A DNA stretch of 64,000 nucleotides from JAKVCB01 sp963578605 (GTDB lineage: Bacteria > Planctomycetota > Planctomycetia > Pirellulales > Lacipirellulaceae). A program made the translations under genes and the position numbers. Location of the stretch: NCBI GenBank assembly GCA_963578605.1, contig CAUZEA010000016.1, positions 1-64,000 on the forward strand, given 5' to 3'. Positions within the stretch are counted from its first letter, which is position 1. Every line of letters begins with the position of its first letter. The notes beneath the pieces are model-generated. The model searched no databases, had not been told where the DNA came from, and saw nothing but the letters and a program-made list of their open reading frames with translations. Positions 9,377-17,543 of this stretch are shown piece after piece.

Positions 9377-9474
9377 CCCTCTGTTCTCCCAGGTGGCGGA
9401 TGTTGACGATCGCTAATCATGCTGCCTGTCAACGGGCCTTACGGCGCAGTATCGAAGTTTTGTTGCGACTTGAA

Positions 9475-11340
9475 CTATTCGGAACTTAGGTACTCGTTCC
9501 GCCCACGGGCATCCCGATCCACGTAGATCGCGCCGAGCGGATGCAAATCGACCGCCGTATTGTAAAATCCGCGGACGTAAGGCCGGACAAGATTACGCGA
9601 TACATAGTAATAAATCGGGATTATTGGCAACTCTTTCATGAGAATGCGTTCGGCACTCTCCAACAGCCGCAACCGTTTTTCGTCATCCAATTCAGCGGCA
9701 GCATCTGCGACAAGCCGATCGTACTCCAGATTCGACCATCCGCTCCGGTTGTTTTCACCGTCGGTGACAAACATATCAAGATAGGTGTTTGCGTCGAGAT
9801 AGTCCCCCACCCAGGAACGCCGGCAAATTCCGAAGTTCATCTGACGCTGGCTGTTCAAATAGGAACCCCACTCTTCGTTCCGCATGCTGACCGTGATACC
9901 AAGATTCCGTTGCCACTGCTTCCGAATCAGTTCAGCGATGGTCTGGTGCGTTTCGTCGCTGTTGTAAAGGATCTCGAATTTGGGGAAACCGATTCCATGG
10001 GGATATCCTGCTTCGCTGAGTAAACGGCGGGCCTCTGCGGGATCCCCACGGTGACATTCCTGGGATTGATATCCCGGGATTCCAGGTGGTACTAGCCCGT
10101 AGGCCACCACTTCACCGGCTCCCATGGCAACGCGGGTAATCTCTTCGCGGTCCAGAGCGAGTGAAAGCGCCTGCCGAACCCGCACGTCATCGAGTGGCTT
10201 CTGATTGAGATTCAGACCATAAAAATAGGTGCACAAAAATGGGGCCGGATTCAAGTCGACTTCATCCCGTCCCTGCTCGAGAAGATCTCGCACAATGAGC
10301 GATTCGGTATCGGTCAACCAGTCGATCCGACCTGTCTCGTACATATTGAAGGCAGTTGTGCGCGAATCGACAGACAACGCGTCGACGATGTTCAATCGGA
10401 CATTTTCCCGGTCCCAGTAAGTATCGCTCTTCACGAGTCGAATCCGGTCCCGAACTCGGCGAAACTGCAGCCGAAAGGCCCCGTTACCGACGATATTTTC
10501 GGGATAGGTCCAGTCGGGCGAACCATGCTCTTCAACACAGGGTCGGTACAGTGGAAACAAGGCGTAGTGCATCGTGAGCTGAAGCCAAAATGGCGTGGGA
10601 CGTTCGAGTGTCGTCACCAAAGTTTTATCGTCAATCGCTTCGATGCCGACTTCCCTGAAGTCGAGCAGTACCTGACGACACGGTTCGACTCCGCCAGGTG
10701 CTTCCTGCGTATCAGCACCGACCAGGAATTGCCGCTCTTGATTCCCAACACGCACCGCCACAACGTTGGAATTCTGCCCGGACCTATCCGTTGCTTTCTT
10801 GCTCAGTAACACGCCGTGCAACAACTCACCACGGCGCGTCCAGGGTTGACTAGCAGGCAGGTTCAGTTCAACCTCGACACGATCTCCTGGCTCGACCCCG
10901 GCAAGTCCCGCACTGTATCGGCGTGCATTCTTGATGTACCAGCACTGGTATGCATAGCGAGCGCCGGTCATCGGATCCAGCATACGGCGGATTCCGTACC
11001 GGAAATCATCTGCCGTCACCGCAGCCCCATTCGACCAGCGGGCATCGGGACGCAGGTGGAAGGTGTAGACCCTTTCGTCTGCGGAAATATCCCAGGACTC
11101 TGCCACTCCAGGCTCGGGAAGATAGGTTTCAGGATTGGGCTTTGCCAATCCCTCAAAAATGGCGGCCAGAATACGGTGTTCGGGAATTCCGGTCACGGTC
11201 GCCGGATCCATGGACTTGATTTCCGTTTCATTGTGAAAGGTAAAATCGGCGGGGGGCAGGTTGCCGCGTAAAACAGCCCAGGCGACGGACGAAATGCCCA
11301 ATGTTACGATGATGAGGATCAACAGAAAACGCTGCGACAT
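9475..11340 (-). CDS. Peptide ABC transporter substrate-binding protein (OppA-like, SBP family 5)
   Basis: 621 residues from the ATG at 11340. A hydrophobic N-terminal segment (LLILIIVTLGISSVAWAVL) acts as signal or anchor. The start at 11400 is less likely because it would overlap the divergent methyltransferase gene. The mature part shows the family-5 binding-protein pattern: NETEIKSMDPATVTG, VAESWDISADERVYTFHLRPDARWSNGAAVTADDF, and the hinge-region DVRVRQALSLALDREEI. It is the first gene of the oppA-oppB-oppC-like operon. It captures oligopeptides or other small solutes in the periplasm. Specificity cannot be read from the sequence. Confidence 0.9.
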   Translation of the reverse strand: MSQRFLLILIIVTLGISSVAWAVLRGNLPPADFTFHNETEIKSMDPATVTGIPEHRILAAIFEGLAKPNPETYLPEPGVAESWDISADERVYTFHLRPDARWSNGAAVTADDFRYGIRRMLDPMTGARYAYQCWYIKNARRYSAGLAGVEPGDRVEVELNLPASQPWTRRGELLHGVLLSKKATDRSGQNSNVVAVRVGNQERQFLVGADTQEAPGGVEPCRQVLLDFREVGIEAIDDKTLVTTLERPTPFWLQLTMHYALFPLYRPCVEEHGSPDWTYPENIVGNGAFRLQFRRVRDRIRLVKSDTYWDRENVRLNIVDALSVDSRTTAFNMYETGRIDWLTDTESLIVRDLLEQGRDEVDLNPAPFLCTYFYGLNLNQKPLDDVRVRQALSLALDREEITRVAMGAGEVVAYGLVPPGIPGYQSQECHRGDPAEARRLLSEAGYPHGIGFPKFEILYNSDETHQTIAELIRKQWQRNLGITVSMRNEEWGSYLNSQRQMNFGICRRSWVGDYLDANTYLDMFVTDGENNRSGWSNLEYDRLVADAAAELDDEKRLRLLESAERILMKELPIIPIYYYVSRNLVRPYVRGFYNTAVDLHPLGAIYVDRDARGRNEYLSSE

Positions 11341-11373
11341 AGTAACGACATTTGGGTTGGAGCAGATTTTAGT

Positions 11374-11874
11374 ATGAGCGAGCGGCATCACCAACGTCAC
11401 AAACCTCCTCGTGCGGTGGCACGCCCGCGAAATCTCGTGATCGTTTGTGCTCCTCTGCGGAGCAACATTAACCTCTCAAGGATTGCCCGAACTGCCGGTT
11501 GTTGCGGAATCGACCGAGTCATCTCAATCGGTTCGGCCAGGCTCGACCCGAAAATTGCCCGCGATGCCGCAGAGGGTATCACGCTGGAAACCCACCGCAC
11601 GCTCCCACCGGTACTCGACAAACTGGGGGCGGGGGGATATCGACTCGTCGGGCTGGAGCAGACGAACGATTCCGAAAACATCCACCAGTATCGATTCGAA
11701 TCGAAAACGGCATTGATCGTGGGCAATGAGCGTCTGGGTCTCGAGGAGGATATCCTCGCAAAACTTGACGACATCATTGAGATTCCGGTGTGGGGATTAC
11801 CTTTCAGTTACAACGTGGCAACCGCCACGGCGATGGCCCTTTACGAGTATTGCCGGCAGTTTCCCGACGGTTGA
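11374..11874 (+). CDS. TrmH/SpoU-family RNA 2'-O-methyltransferase
   Basis: 166 residues, the size of a bare SPOUT catalytic domain without an added RNA-binding domain. Motif 1 is NINLSRIARTAGCCGIDRV (Asn and Arg of the active site), motif 2 is IVGNERLGL, and motif 3 is IPVWGLPFSYNVATATAMALYEY, which together form the trefoil-knot SAM site. It probably methylates ribose in tRNA or rRNA. The N-terminus is basic (HHQRHKPPRAVARPR), suiting RNA contact. It diverges from the oppA-like gene with 33 bases between starts, and its 3' end overlaps the convergent mtaB by 34 bases. Substrate position unknown. Confidence 0.88.
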   Translation: MSERHHQRHKPPRAVARPRNLVIVCAPLRSNINLSRIARTAGCCGIDRVISIGSARLDPKIARDAAEGITLETHRTLPPVLDKLGAGGYRLVGLEQTNDSENIHQYRFESKTALIVGNERLGLEEDILAKLDDIIEIPVWGLPFSYNVATATAMALYEYCRQFPDG

Positions 11875-13142
11875 TCTGTCGCCAGAATGCGACCATCGAC
11901 CAGGTCTTGGGCAACCAAATCGACGAGCTGACCGGCTGGTGGCGGTGAAGGTGTTTCGATTTCAACCGGGGCGTAGCGGCAGGAGGTTCCCACCTGCACG
12001 TTTGCCCGATCGGGGTGGGGCGATTCGACCAGGACCTGAAGCCGGGACCCCAGGAGACTGCGGAAGTAACGATCTCGAAGTTGAACCTCGAGTTGGGCCA
12101 GGGCTTGCTGTCGCTGGCGCTTGATCTTTTTAGGCAGTTGTCCTGGCATGCTGGCCGCCGGGGTACCGCGTCGTGCACTGAATGGGAAGATGTGGATTTT
12201 TGAGAAACCGACCTGCTGGCATGCGGCAAGGGTTTCGGAAAATTCAAGGTCAGTCTCACCAGGAAAACCCACAATCACGTCGGTGGTGATTGCCGGATTT
12301 GCAAGTTGTTCCTGTACGAGCCGACAACGATCAGCAAATCGGCGGCTGCCCCACCGGCGTCGCATCCGCCGCAAGACGTTGTCACTGCCGCTCTGCATGG
12401 AAATGTGCAAATGGGGGCATACTTTTTCACCATACTCAGCCATCACGGAGATCAACTCGCGTGTTACTTCGGTCGCCTCGATGCTTGAAAGTCGTATCCG
12501 AAAGTCACCTGAAACTTCAGCGATGCGACGAACCAGGTGGGACAACCGAATCCAATCTTGCTTGGGGCGGTTGCGATTCCACTCGACACCGTAATGTCCC
12601 AGATGAATGCCTGTGAGCACGACTTCCCGGTAACCTCGATCGACCAGACGACGCACCTCGTCAAGGATGTGGTCGACCGGTCGGCTGCTGACTTGGGGCC
12701 TCACCTGGGGGATAATGCAAAAGCTGCACCGCAACAAACAACCGTCCTGCACCTTGATGTAAGCTCGATGGCGACGCCCAAAGCCGCTGATTCCGGTGGG
12801 AATGTCGGTAACGCCAAAGCGACCCAGCAGATCAGGCAATTCCCGCTTGTCGGTGACAACTTCCGTAACGTTCGGCAAGCTCGCAACCTCTTCTGGAGCT
12901 CGGGTCGCATAGCAGCCCATGACCACAATTTTCGCGGCAGGGTTATCGCGGGCTAAACGACGAATTACCTGCCTGCTTTTCGAATCACCTTCGGCAGTAA
13001 CCGTACACGTGTTCACCAGGCAGAGATCGGCTGGTTGATGCTGATCCGCATCTTCATAACCAATGCTCAGCAGCCCTTCCCGGACGTACTGGGTCTCGTA
13101 TTGGTTTACTTTACAGCCAAGCGTGACCGCACGGAACTTCAT
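11841..13142 (-). CDS. mtaB: tRNA t6A37 methylthiotransferase (MtaB type)
   Basis: 433 residues. The N-terminal MTTase domain begins MKFRAVTLGCKVNQYET and carries the three Cys of the auxiliary iron-sulfur cluster (GCKVNQ, NTCTVT, VMGCYA). The radical-SAM domain has CLLRCSFCIIPQVRP (CxxxCxxC, around residue 134) and the downstream TDVIVGFPGET block. A C-terminal TRAM-like part follows. The HIFPFSARRGTPAASM element and the 'LGCKVNQYE' start favour MtaB (ms2t6A at position 37 of tRNA) over MiaB or RimO. It is nine bases downstream of clpS on the same strand, and the end overlaps the convergent methyltransferase gene. Confidence 0.88.
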   Translation of the reverse strand: MKFRAVTLGCKVNQYETQYVREGLLSIGYEDADQHQPADLCLVNTCTVTAEGDSKSRQVIRRLARDNPAAKIVVMGCYATRAPEEVASLPNVTEVVTDKRELPDLLGRFGVTDIPTGISGFGRRHRAYIKVQDGCLLRCSFCIIPQVRPQVSSRPVDHILDEVRRLVDRGYREVVLTGIHLGHYGVEWNRNRPKQDWIRLSHLVRRIAEVSGDFRIRLSSIEATEVTRELISVMAEYGEKVCPHLHISMQSGSDNVLRRMRRRWGSRRFADRCRLVQEQLANPAITTDVIVGFPGETDLEFSETLAACQQVGFSKIHIFPFSARRGTPAASMPGQLPKKIKRQRQQALAQLEVQLRDRYFRSLLGSRLQVLVESPHPDRANVQVGTSCRYAPVEIETPSPPPAGQLVDLVAQDLVDGRILATDQPSGNCRQYS

Positions 13143-13151
13143 CGATTCGGT

Positions 13152-13523
13152 TTACTCCTCCGGTTCGATGGTACTCCACATCGATCCTTCGCTGCTCTCA
13201 CTATGGTCTTTGCCGTAGGCATGAATTTGATCTCGCTTCAGCTCAGCATGCTCCTTGGTGGTGGTGAAGACCGTGGCACGCCCGTCCTCGTCGACCGATA
13301 GGGCAATTTTGTAACATTCCTCTTGGATGTAGCCAAAAAGCTCACGCAACATCCCCTCAACGTAGTCAAACGTATGCTCATCGCTGTCCCATAGTATTAC
13401 GTGATATCGGGGCTGACGGTTTGGCCTTTGTTCGCTCTTCACGGCTCGGTCGGGAACGAATATCGTCGTCGGGCCATCATCATCAAACCCCGAAAAACTA
13501 CCGTCGAAAGGTTCAGCCATCAC
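13152..13523 (-). CDS. clpS: ClpS-family adaptor of the Clp protease
   Basis: 123 residues. The core RYHVILWDSDEHTFDYVEGM followed by LRELFGYIQEECYKIALSVD corresponds to the ClpS fold that presents N-degron proteins to ClpA/ClpC. The usual hydrophobic-pocket sequence N-D-D is here D-S-D, so pocket chemistry may differ slightly from the Escherichia coli protein. The acidic 35-residue N-terminal tail before the core is normal for ClpS. Two ATGs stand in tandem at the start. It lies just before mtaB and diverges from the dipeptidase gene by 139 bases. Confidence 0.85.
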   Translation of the reverse strand: MMAEPFDGSFSGFDDDGPTTIFVPDRAVKSEQRPNRQPRYHVILWDSDEHTFDYVEGMLRELFGYIQEECYKIALSVDEDGRATVFTTTKEHAELKRDQIHAYGKDHSESSEGSMWSTIEPEE

Positions 13524-13662
13524 CGTCTCTCCTCGGCTGGTGAAACTGGGTATCCAGGATTATATTGTACTCGCAAAGATTGGGCAAAGCATGCCACAAA
13601 CCTGCCCCCCCAACGTTCCTCCAACCCCAGCTTCCAAGAACCAAGAGGTACCGATTCTACCG

Positions 13663-15033
13663 ATGAGCAGGCTAAATGAATATCTCGAAAGGCACCGCGG
13701 TGCCTTTGAAAGCGACTTGACTGATTGGTTGCGGATTCCTAGCGTGAGTGCAGATTCTTCCTTTTCGGGGAATGTGAAGCAGGCCGCTCACTGGCTACGG
13801 GATCACCTGGAAGACATGGGGATGACAGCGGAACTCATCGAGACGGCAGGGCATCCGCTGATTTATGCCGAGTCCCCACCCGTGCCCGGTAAACCGGTGG
13901 TCCTCGTTTATGGACATTACGATGTGCAGCCCCCCGATCCCCTGGAGGAATGGATTACGGCACCGTTCGAACCGGCAATCCGCGACGGCAACATCTACGC
14001 TCGGGGGGCGACCGATGACAAGGGGCAACTGCTGACCCACGTCAAAAGCGCGCGGGCTTGGATCGAATCGGCAGGCGAGCTACCCCTGCAAGTAAAATAC
14101 CTGATCGAAGGTGAGGAAGAAGTTGGCAGTCCCAATCTCGAAAGCTACCTGTCGACCCACAAGCAACAGCTGGCCTGTGACTGCATTGTTGTCAGCGATA
14201 CCAGCCAGTTTGCCCGGGGAGTGCCGGCAATCACTTTCGGGCTGCGGGGAATCGCCTACTACGAACTCCGCCTGAGTGGACCGAAACAAGATCTACACTC
14301 CGGAATTTTCGGTGGTGCAGTGACGAACCCTGCCATTACGCTCGGGCAGCTCCTTGCCGCTTTGATGGATGAAAATGGTCGGATTCAAATCCCAGGCTTT
14401 TACGACAACGTGGTTCCCTTGACCGACCGCGAACGCGAACAATTTCAAGCCCTCCCCTTCGACGAGGCCCAATTCATCAGCAACTTGGGAGTGAATGGGT
14501 TGTCAGGCGAGTCAAGCTATTCGACACTTGAACGGCGATGGGCGCGCCCCTCCTACGATGTGCACGGCCTGTGGAGTGGTTACCAGGGGGAAGGAGCAAA
14601 GACGATTCTACCAGCCCAAGCGGGTGCCAAGTTGAGTTTCCGCCTGGTTCCTGATCAAGATCCGGCCAGAATCGGAGCAGGTTTACGCGAATTCCTTGAG
14701 TCCCGTCTCCCGCCAGGTATCGAAATGGAACTGATTGACTTTGAAGCCGCACCCGGAATCCTGGTCTCTCTAGAGAGCCCGTACCTTGAAGCAGCCGCCC
14801 GTGCCATCGAGCAAGGTTTTGGTTGCCCACCGGTTTTCATCCGCGAAGGGGGATCGATTCCCATCGTGTCAACCTTTATGCGCGAACTGGGAGCAGATGT
14901 ACTGCTGCTGGGATGGGGTTTGAACGACGACAATGCCCACAGCCCCAACGAAAAATTTTCGCTCGCCGACTTCCATCGAGGTATCCGTTCTAGTGCCTAC
15001 CTCTGGCAAGAATTGGCAAGAATTGAAATGTAA
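13663..15033 (+). CDS. M20-family dipeptidase (cytosolic, CNDP/PepV-like)
   Basis: 456 residues from the ATG at 13663, which begins MSRLNEYLERHRGAFESDL. The frame is open 41 codons further up, but that part is Pro-rich and unlike the family. Metal-site motifs are present in order: VLVYGHYDVQPPDP, ARGATDDKGQ, IEGEEEVGS (catalytic Glu pair) and, in the lid domain, DLHSGIFGGAVTNP. They match the M20 dipeptidase subgroup that cleaves dipeptides such as those ending in His or Gly. It has no signal peptide and is likely cytoplasmic. Its stop is five bases before serS, so the two are probably co-transcribed. Confidence 0.9.
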   Translation: MSRLNEYLERHRGAFESDLTDWLRIPSVSADSSFSGNVKQAAHWLRDHLEDMGMTAELIETAGHPLIYAESPPVPGKPVVLVYGHYDVQPPDPLEEWITAPFEPAIRDGNIYARGATDDKGQLLTHVKSARAWIESAGELPLQVKYLIEGEEEVGSPNLESYLSTHKQQLACDCIVVSDTSQFARGVPAITFGLRGIAYYELRLSGPKQDLHSGIFGGAVTNPAITLGQLLAALMDENGRIQIPGFYDNVVPLTDREREQFQALPFDEAQFISNLGVNGLSGESSYSTLERRWARPSYDVHGLWSGYQGEGAKTILPAQAGAKLSFRLVPDQDPARIGAGLREFLESRLPPGIEMELIDFEAAPGILVSLESPYLEAAARAIEQGFGCPPVFIREGGSIPIVSTFMRELGADVLLLGWGLNDDNAHSPNEKFSLADFHRGIRSSAYLWQELARIEM

Positions 15034-15038
15034 TTGCT

Positions 15039-16316
15039 ATGCTTGACAAACGCTTTGTACTGGAAAACGTTGAACTCGTTCAGCAGAACTGCAATTGTCG
15101 TGGTGTGATGGCCGACGTCGCGCGGTTTGCCAGCCTGGAAACCAACCGCCGTGCGCTCCAAGCCGAGGTGGAAGAACTCTCACGGCAAGCAAATCTGGTA
15201 AGCAAGTCGATTGGCAAGGCAAAAGATGAGACCGAACGCGAAGCACGCAAAGAAGAAGGGCGGCGGTTGCGGGAGGAAAAAGATGCAAAACAACAGGATA
15301 TCGATCGAATCGCGGTGGAAGCCGATTCCATCCATCGCAGCATACCCAACCTCACTCATGCTGACGTACCGATCGGCTCAGAAGCCGACAGCCGAGAATT
15401 ACGCCACGGGGCAACCGAAGTTCGACCCCGCAATTTCCCGGTACTCGACCACGTCGAATTGGCCGAACAACATGATCTTGTCGATTTTGAAGGAGGCTCC
15501 CGAATCGCCGGTCACGGGTTCTACTTTTTGAAGAACGAAGCCGTGTTGCTGGAACTGGGACTCCAACAATTCGTGGTCGAAAAGCTGATGCGCGAGGGGT
15601 TTACTCCAACTCTGACCCCCGATCTGGCACGTGGTGAAATCTTCCAAGGGATCGGGTTCATGCCGCGCGGCCCGGAAACTCAAATCTACAGCATTGAAAA
15701 TGAAAATCTGAATCTCGTCGCCACGGCCGAAATCACCCTGGGAGGCCTCTACGCCGGGCAAACGCTCGATGCCAATCAACTGCCCATAAAATTGTGCGGT
15801 ATCAGCCACTGCTTTCGCACCGAAGCGGGCGCGGCAGGACGAGTGTCGCGAGGCTTGTACCGTGTTCATCAATTCACCAAGGTGGAAATGTTCAGCTTCA
15901 CAAAACCCGAACAAAGTGATGACATGCTCGAACACTTCTGCGCCTTGGAATGCCAAATCTTCGACGAACTCGGCATTCCCTTTCGTGTGATCGATACCGC
16001 GACGGGAGACCTGGGTGGGCCAGCCTACCGCAAATACGACCTGGAGGCATGGATGCCAGGACGTGGGTCAAACGGCGAATACGGCGAAGTAACCAGCGCC
16101 TCGAATTGCACCGATTACCAGGCACGGAGACTCGATATTCGCTTCAAAGCCAAAGGAGAAAAAGGAACCCACTTTGTCCACACCCTCAATGGGACCGCCG
16201 TTGCCATTAGCCGAGTCATTATCGCCATCCTGGAAAACTACCAGCAAGCCGACGGCTCTGTCCTGATCCCAGCAGCCTTGAAAAAGTACGTCGGCAAAGA
16301 TCGCATCGGAGCATGA
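15039..16316 (+). CDS. serS: Seryl-tRNA synthetase
   Basis: 425 residues, the normal length for the bacterial class II enzyme. The N-terminus (MLDKRFVLENVELVQQNC) leads into a long coiled-coil arm (about residues 30-105, rich in E, K and R) that grips the long variable arm of tRNA-Ser. The class II core shows GFTPTLTPDLARGEIFQG, then TAEITLGGLYAG, motif 2 CFRTEAGAAGRVSRGLYRVHQF, and motif 3 near the end with LNGTAVAISRVIIAILEN. It charges tRNA-Ser with serine in the cytoplasm. It lies directly behind the dipeptidase gene. Confidence 0.96.
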   Translation: MLDKRFVLENVELVQQNCNCRGVMADVARFASLETNRRALQAEVEELSRQANLVSKSIGKAKDETEREARKEEGRRLREEKDAKQQDIDRIAVEADSIHRSIPNLTHADVPIGSEADSRELRHGATEVRPRNFPVLDHVELAEQHDLVDFEGGSRIAGHGFYFLKNEAVLLELGLQQFVVEKLMREGFTPTLTPDLARGEIFQGIGFMPRGPETQIYSIENENLNLVATAEITLGGLYAGQTLDANQLPIKLCGISHCFRTEAGAAGRVSRGLYRVHQFTKVEMFSFTKPEQSDDMLEHFCALECQIFDELGIPFRVIDTATGDLGGPAYRKYDLEAWMPGRGSNGEYGEVTSASNCTDYQARRLDIRFKAKGEKGTHFVHTLNGTAVAISRVIIAILENYQQADGSVLIPAALKKYVGKDRIGA

Positions 16317-16742
16317 CAGTCGAGGAACCACCGCAGTGAGACGACTCCTCCCGGCCAGACCCGTCCTCTAGGTCTGAACCGATCCACCCCAACGGTCGAA
16401 AAAGATCCGTCTTAAGGCAAACGATTCTCATTGCACTCCTGCCGGTCGACAGCGAGTGTCCGTTTCTCGCAAGTTGACTGACCGGTACAAGCAGTCTTTC
16501 CCCCAGAAACCATTTTTTCGGACTGGGAAATATTTTCCGATCTGGAACTTTGGGTTGATTAGTTAAGGTGGGGGTTCCAGGAAGCCGATAGCTGCCAGTG
16601 GCGTATGAAGCGCCGAGGTCAGGCATCTGTAAAACCTCGCTTCCGTCGTGGACCGGCACGAATACGTTGACGTGCGGTCCAGGCGAGGACAATGCCGCCT
16701 CAGCACCTGTTTCCCCTCCCCCACTATCCGAGGAGTCTCCCG
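16317..16742. other. Leader region of the Cys-rich protein gene
   Basis: 426 bases without a supported gene. A GAGGAG ribosome site lies seven bases before the ATG at 16743. The middle contains an A/T-rich stretch (aaccattttttcggactgggaaatattttccg, about 16505-16540) that may hold the promoter, but no confident -35/-10 pair can be named for a planctomycete. Confidence 0.4.
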
Positions 16743-17330
16743 ATGAACCATCGTATGAACTTGGCCACGCTCGCCCTTGGCGTCGTGATCGCCCTTGGCG
16801 CTGCTGCCAATGCGAACGCTTTCGGTGGCCTTTTTAACGGCATCCTAAGCGGCGGCTGTGGCTGCTGTGAGCCCACCTGTGGCTGCGAACCTTCCTGCTG
16901 CTGCGAGCCCACCTGTGGCTGTGAGCCCACCTGTGGCTGTGAGCCTTCCTGTGGTTGCTGCCGACGACGTTGTGGTTGTGGTTTGCTGAGTTGCCTCAAC
17001 GGGCTGTTCTCATGCAACCGTCGTTGCTGCTGCGAAGCCAGTTGCGGTTGTGAGCCCAGTTGCGGTTGTGAGCCCAGTTGCGGTTGTGAGCCCAGTTGCG
17101 GTTGCGAGCCCAGTTGCGGTTGTGAACCCACTTGCGGTTGTGAACCTTCCTGTGGTTGTGAGCCCTCGTGTGGCTGTGAGCCTTCCTGTGGTTGCTGCCG
17201 ACGACGTTGTGGTTGTGGTTTGCTGAGTTGCTTCAACGGGCTGTTCTCACGCAACCGTTGTTGCTGCGAAGCCAGTTGCGCTTGTGAACCCGGTTGCGGT
17301 TGTGAGCCCTCTTGTGGTTGCGGTAACTAA
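16743..17330 (+). CDS. Exported Cys-rich hexapeptide-repeat protein
   Basis: 195 residues from the ATG at 16743, which has GAGGAG ahead of it. Residues 1-26 form a signal peptide (MNHRMNLATLALGVVIALGA with ANA cleavage region). The rest is made almost only of Gly, Cys, Glu, Pro and Ser/Thr: about 53 Cys, some 27% of the whole chain. The main unit is the hexapeptide GCEP(S/T)C, eight copies of which run in a row in the centre. Two longer blocks, GCCRRRCGCGLLSC plus NGLF and NR, flank the central run and are near copies of each other. There is no aromatic hydrophobic core, so the fold must be held by disulfides or metal. Extracytoplasmic location suggests a cross-linked envelope or metal-binding protein. 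Function not known. A strong terminator follows. Confidence 0.85.
   Translation: MNHRMNLATLALGVVIALGAAANANAFGGLFNGILSGGCGCCEPTCGCEPSCCCEPTCGCEPTCGCEPSCGCCRRRCGCGLLSCLNGLFSCNRRCCCEASCGCEPSCGCEPSCGCEPSCGCEPSCGCEPTCGCEPSCGCEPSCGCEPSCGCCRRRCGCGLLSCFNGLFSRNRCCCEASCACEPGCGCEPSCGCGN
16860..17325 (+). repeat. Tandem 18-bp coding repeats and a duplicated block in the Cys-rich gene
   Basis: The DNA is built of 18-base units (for example ggttgtgagcccagttgc) encoding GCEPSC, with synonymous drift between copies. A larger block covering tgtggttgctgccgacgacg and the next 60 or so bases occurs near 16950 and again near 17187 with few changes. The structure invites unequal recombination, so copy number may vary between strains. 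Confidence 0.85.
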
Positions 17331-17365
17331 GGTAACCGTAAACTCGCAAGTTAGAAATTAGAAGT

Positions 17366-17406
17366 AACACGGTTCTTGCCGAAGTGGCAGGAACCGTGTT
17401 TTTTTG
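17366..17406 (+). terminator. Rho-independent terminator of the Cys-rich gene
   Basis: A 15-base stem (aacacggttcttgcc at 17366-17380 with ggcaggaaccgtgtt at 17386-17400, one G-T pair) closes a 5-base loop and runs straight into T-rich sequence (ttttttt including the stem end). It starts 36 bases after the stop codon of the Cys-rich protein gene. It is the clearest intrinsic terminator in the window. Confidence 0.88.
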
Positions 17407-17543
17407 CACAAGTAACCGGAACCACCGCAGCTGGAGAATAGAGAGATACCCGTTGTTGTCTGCAGTTTGCAGCAGATGCCGGGTGTCAGGCAGGTACGAC
17501 ATGCCCGACATCATGATTGGCTTCCCAAGTTCCTTACCAACCA

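Noticed and set aside
16724..17254. 176-codon minus frame with QPQLGS repeats opposite the Cys-rich gene
   Set aside because: The repeats are only the antisense reading of the GCEP(S/T)C units; there is no signal peptide or ribosome site.
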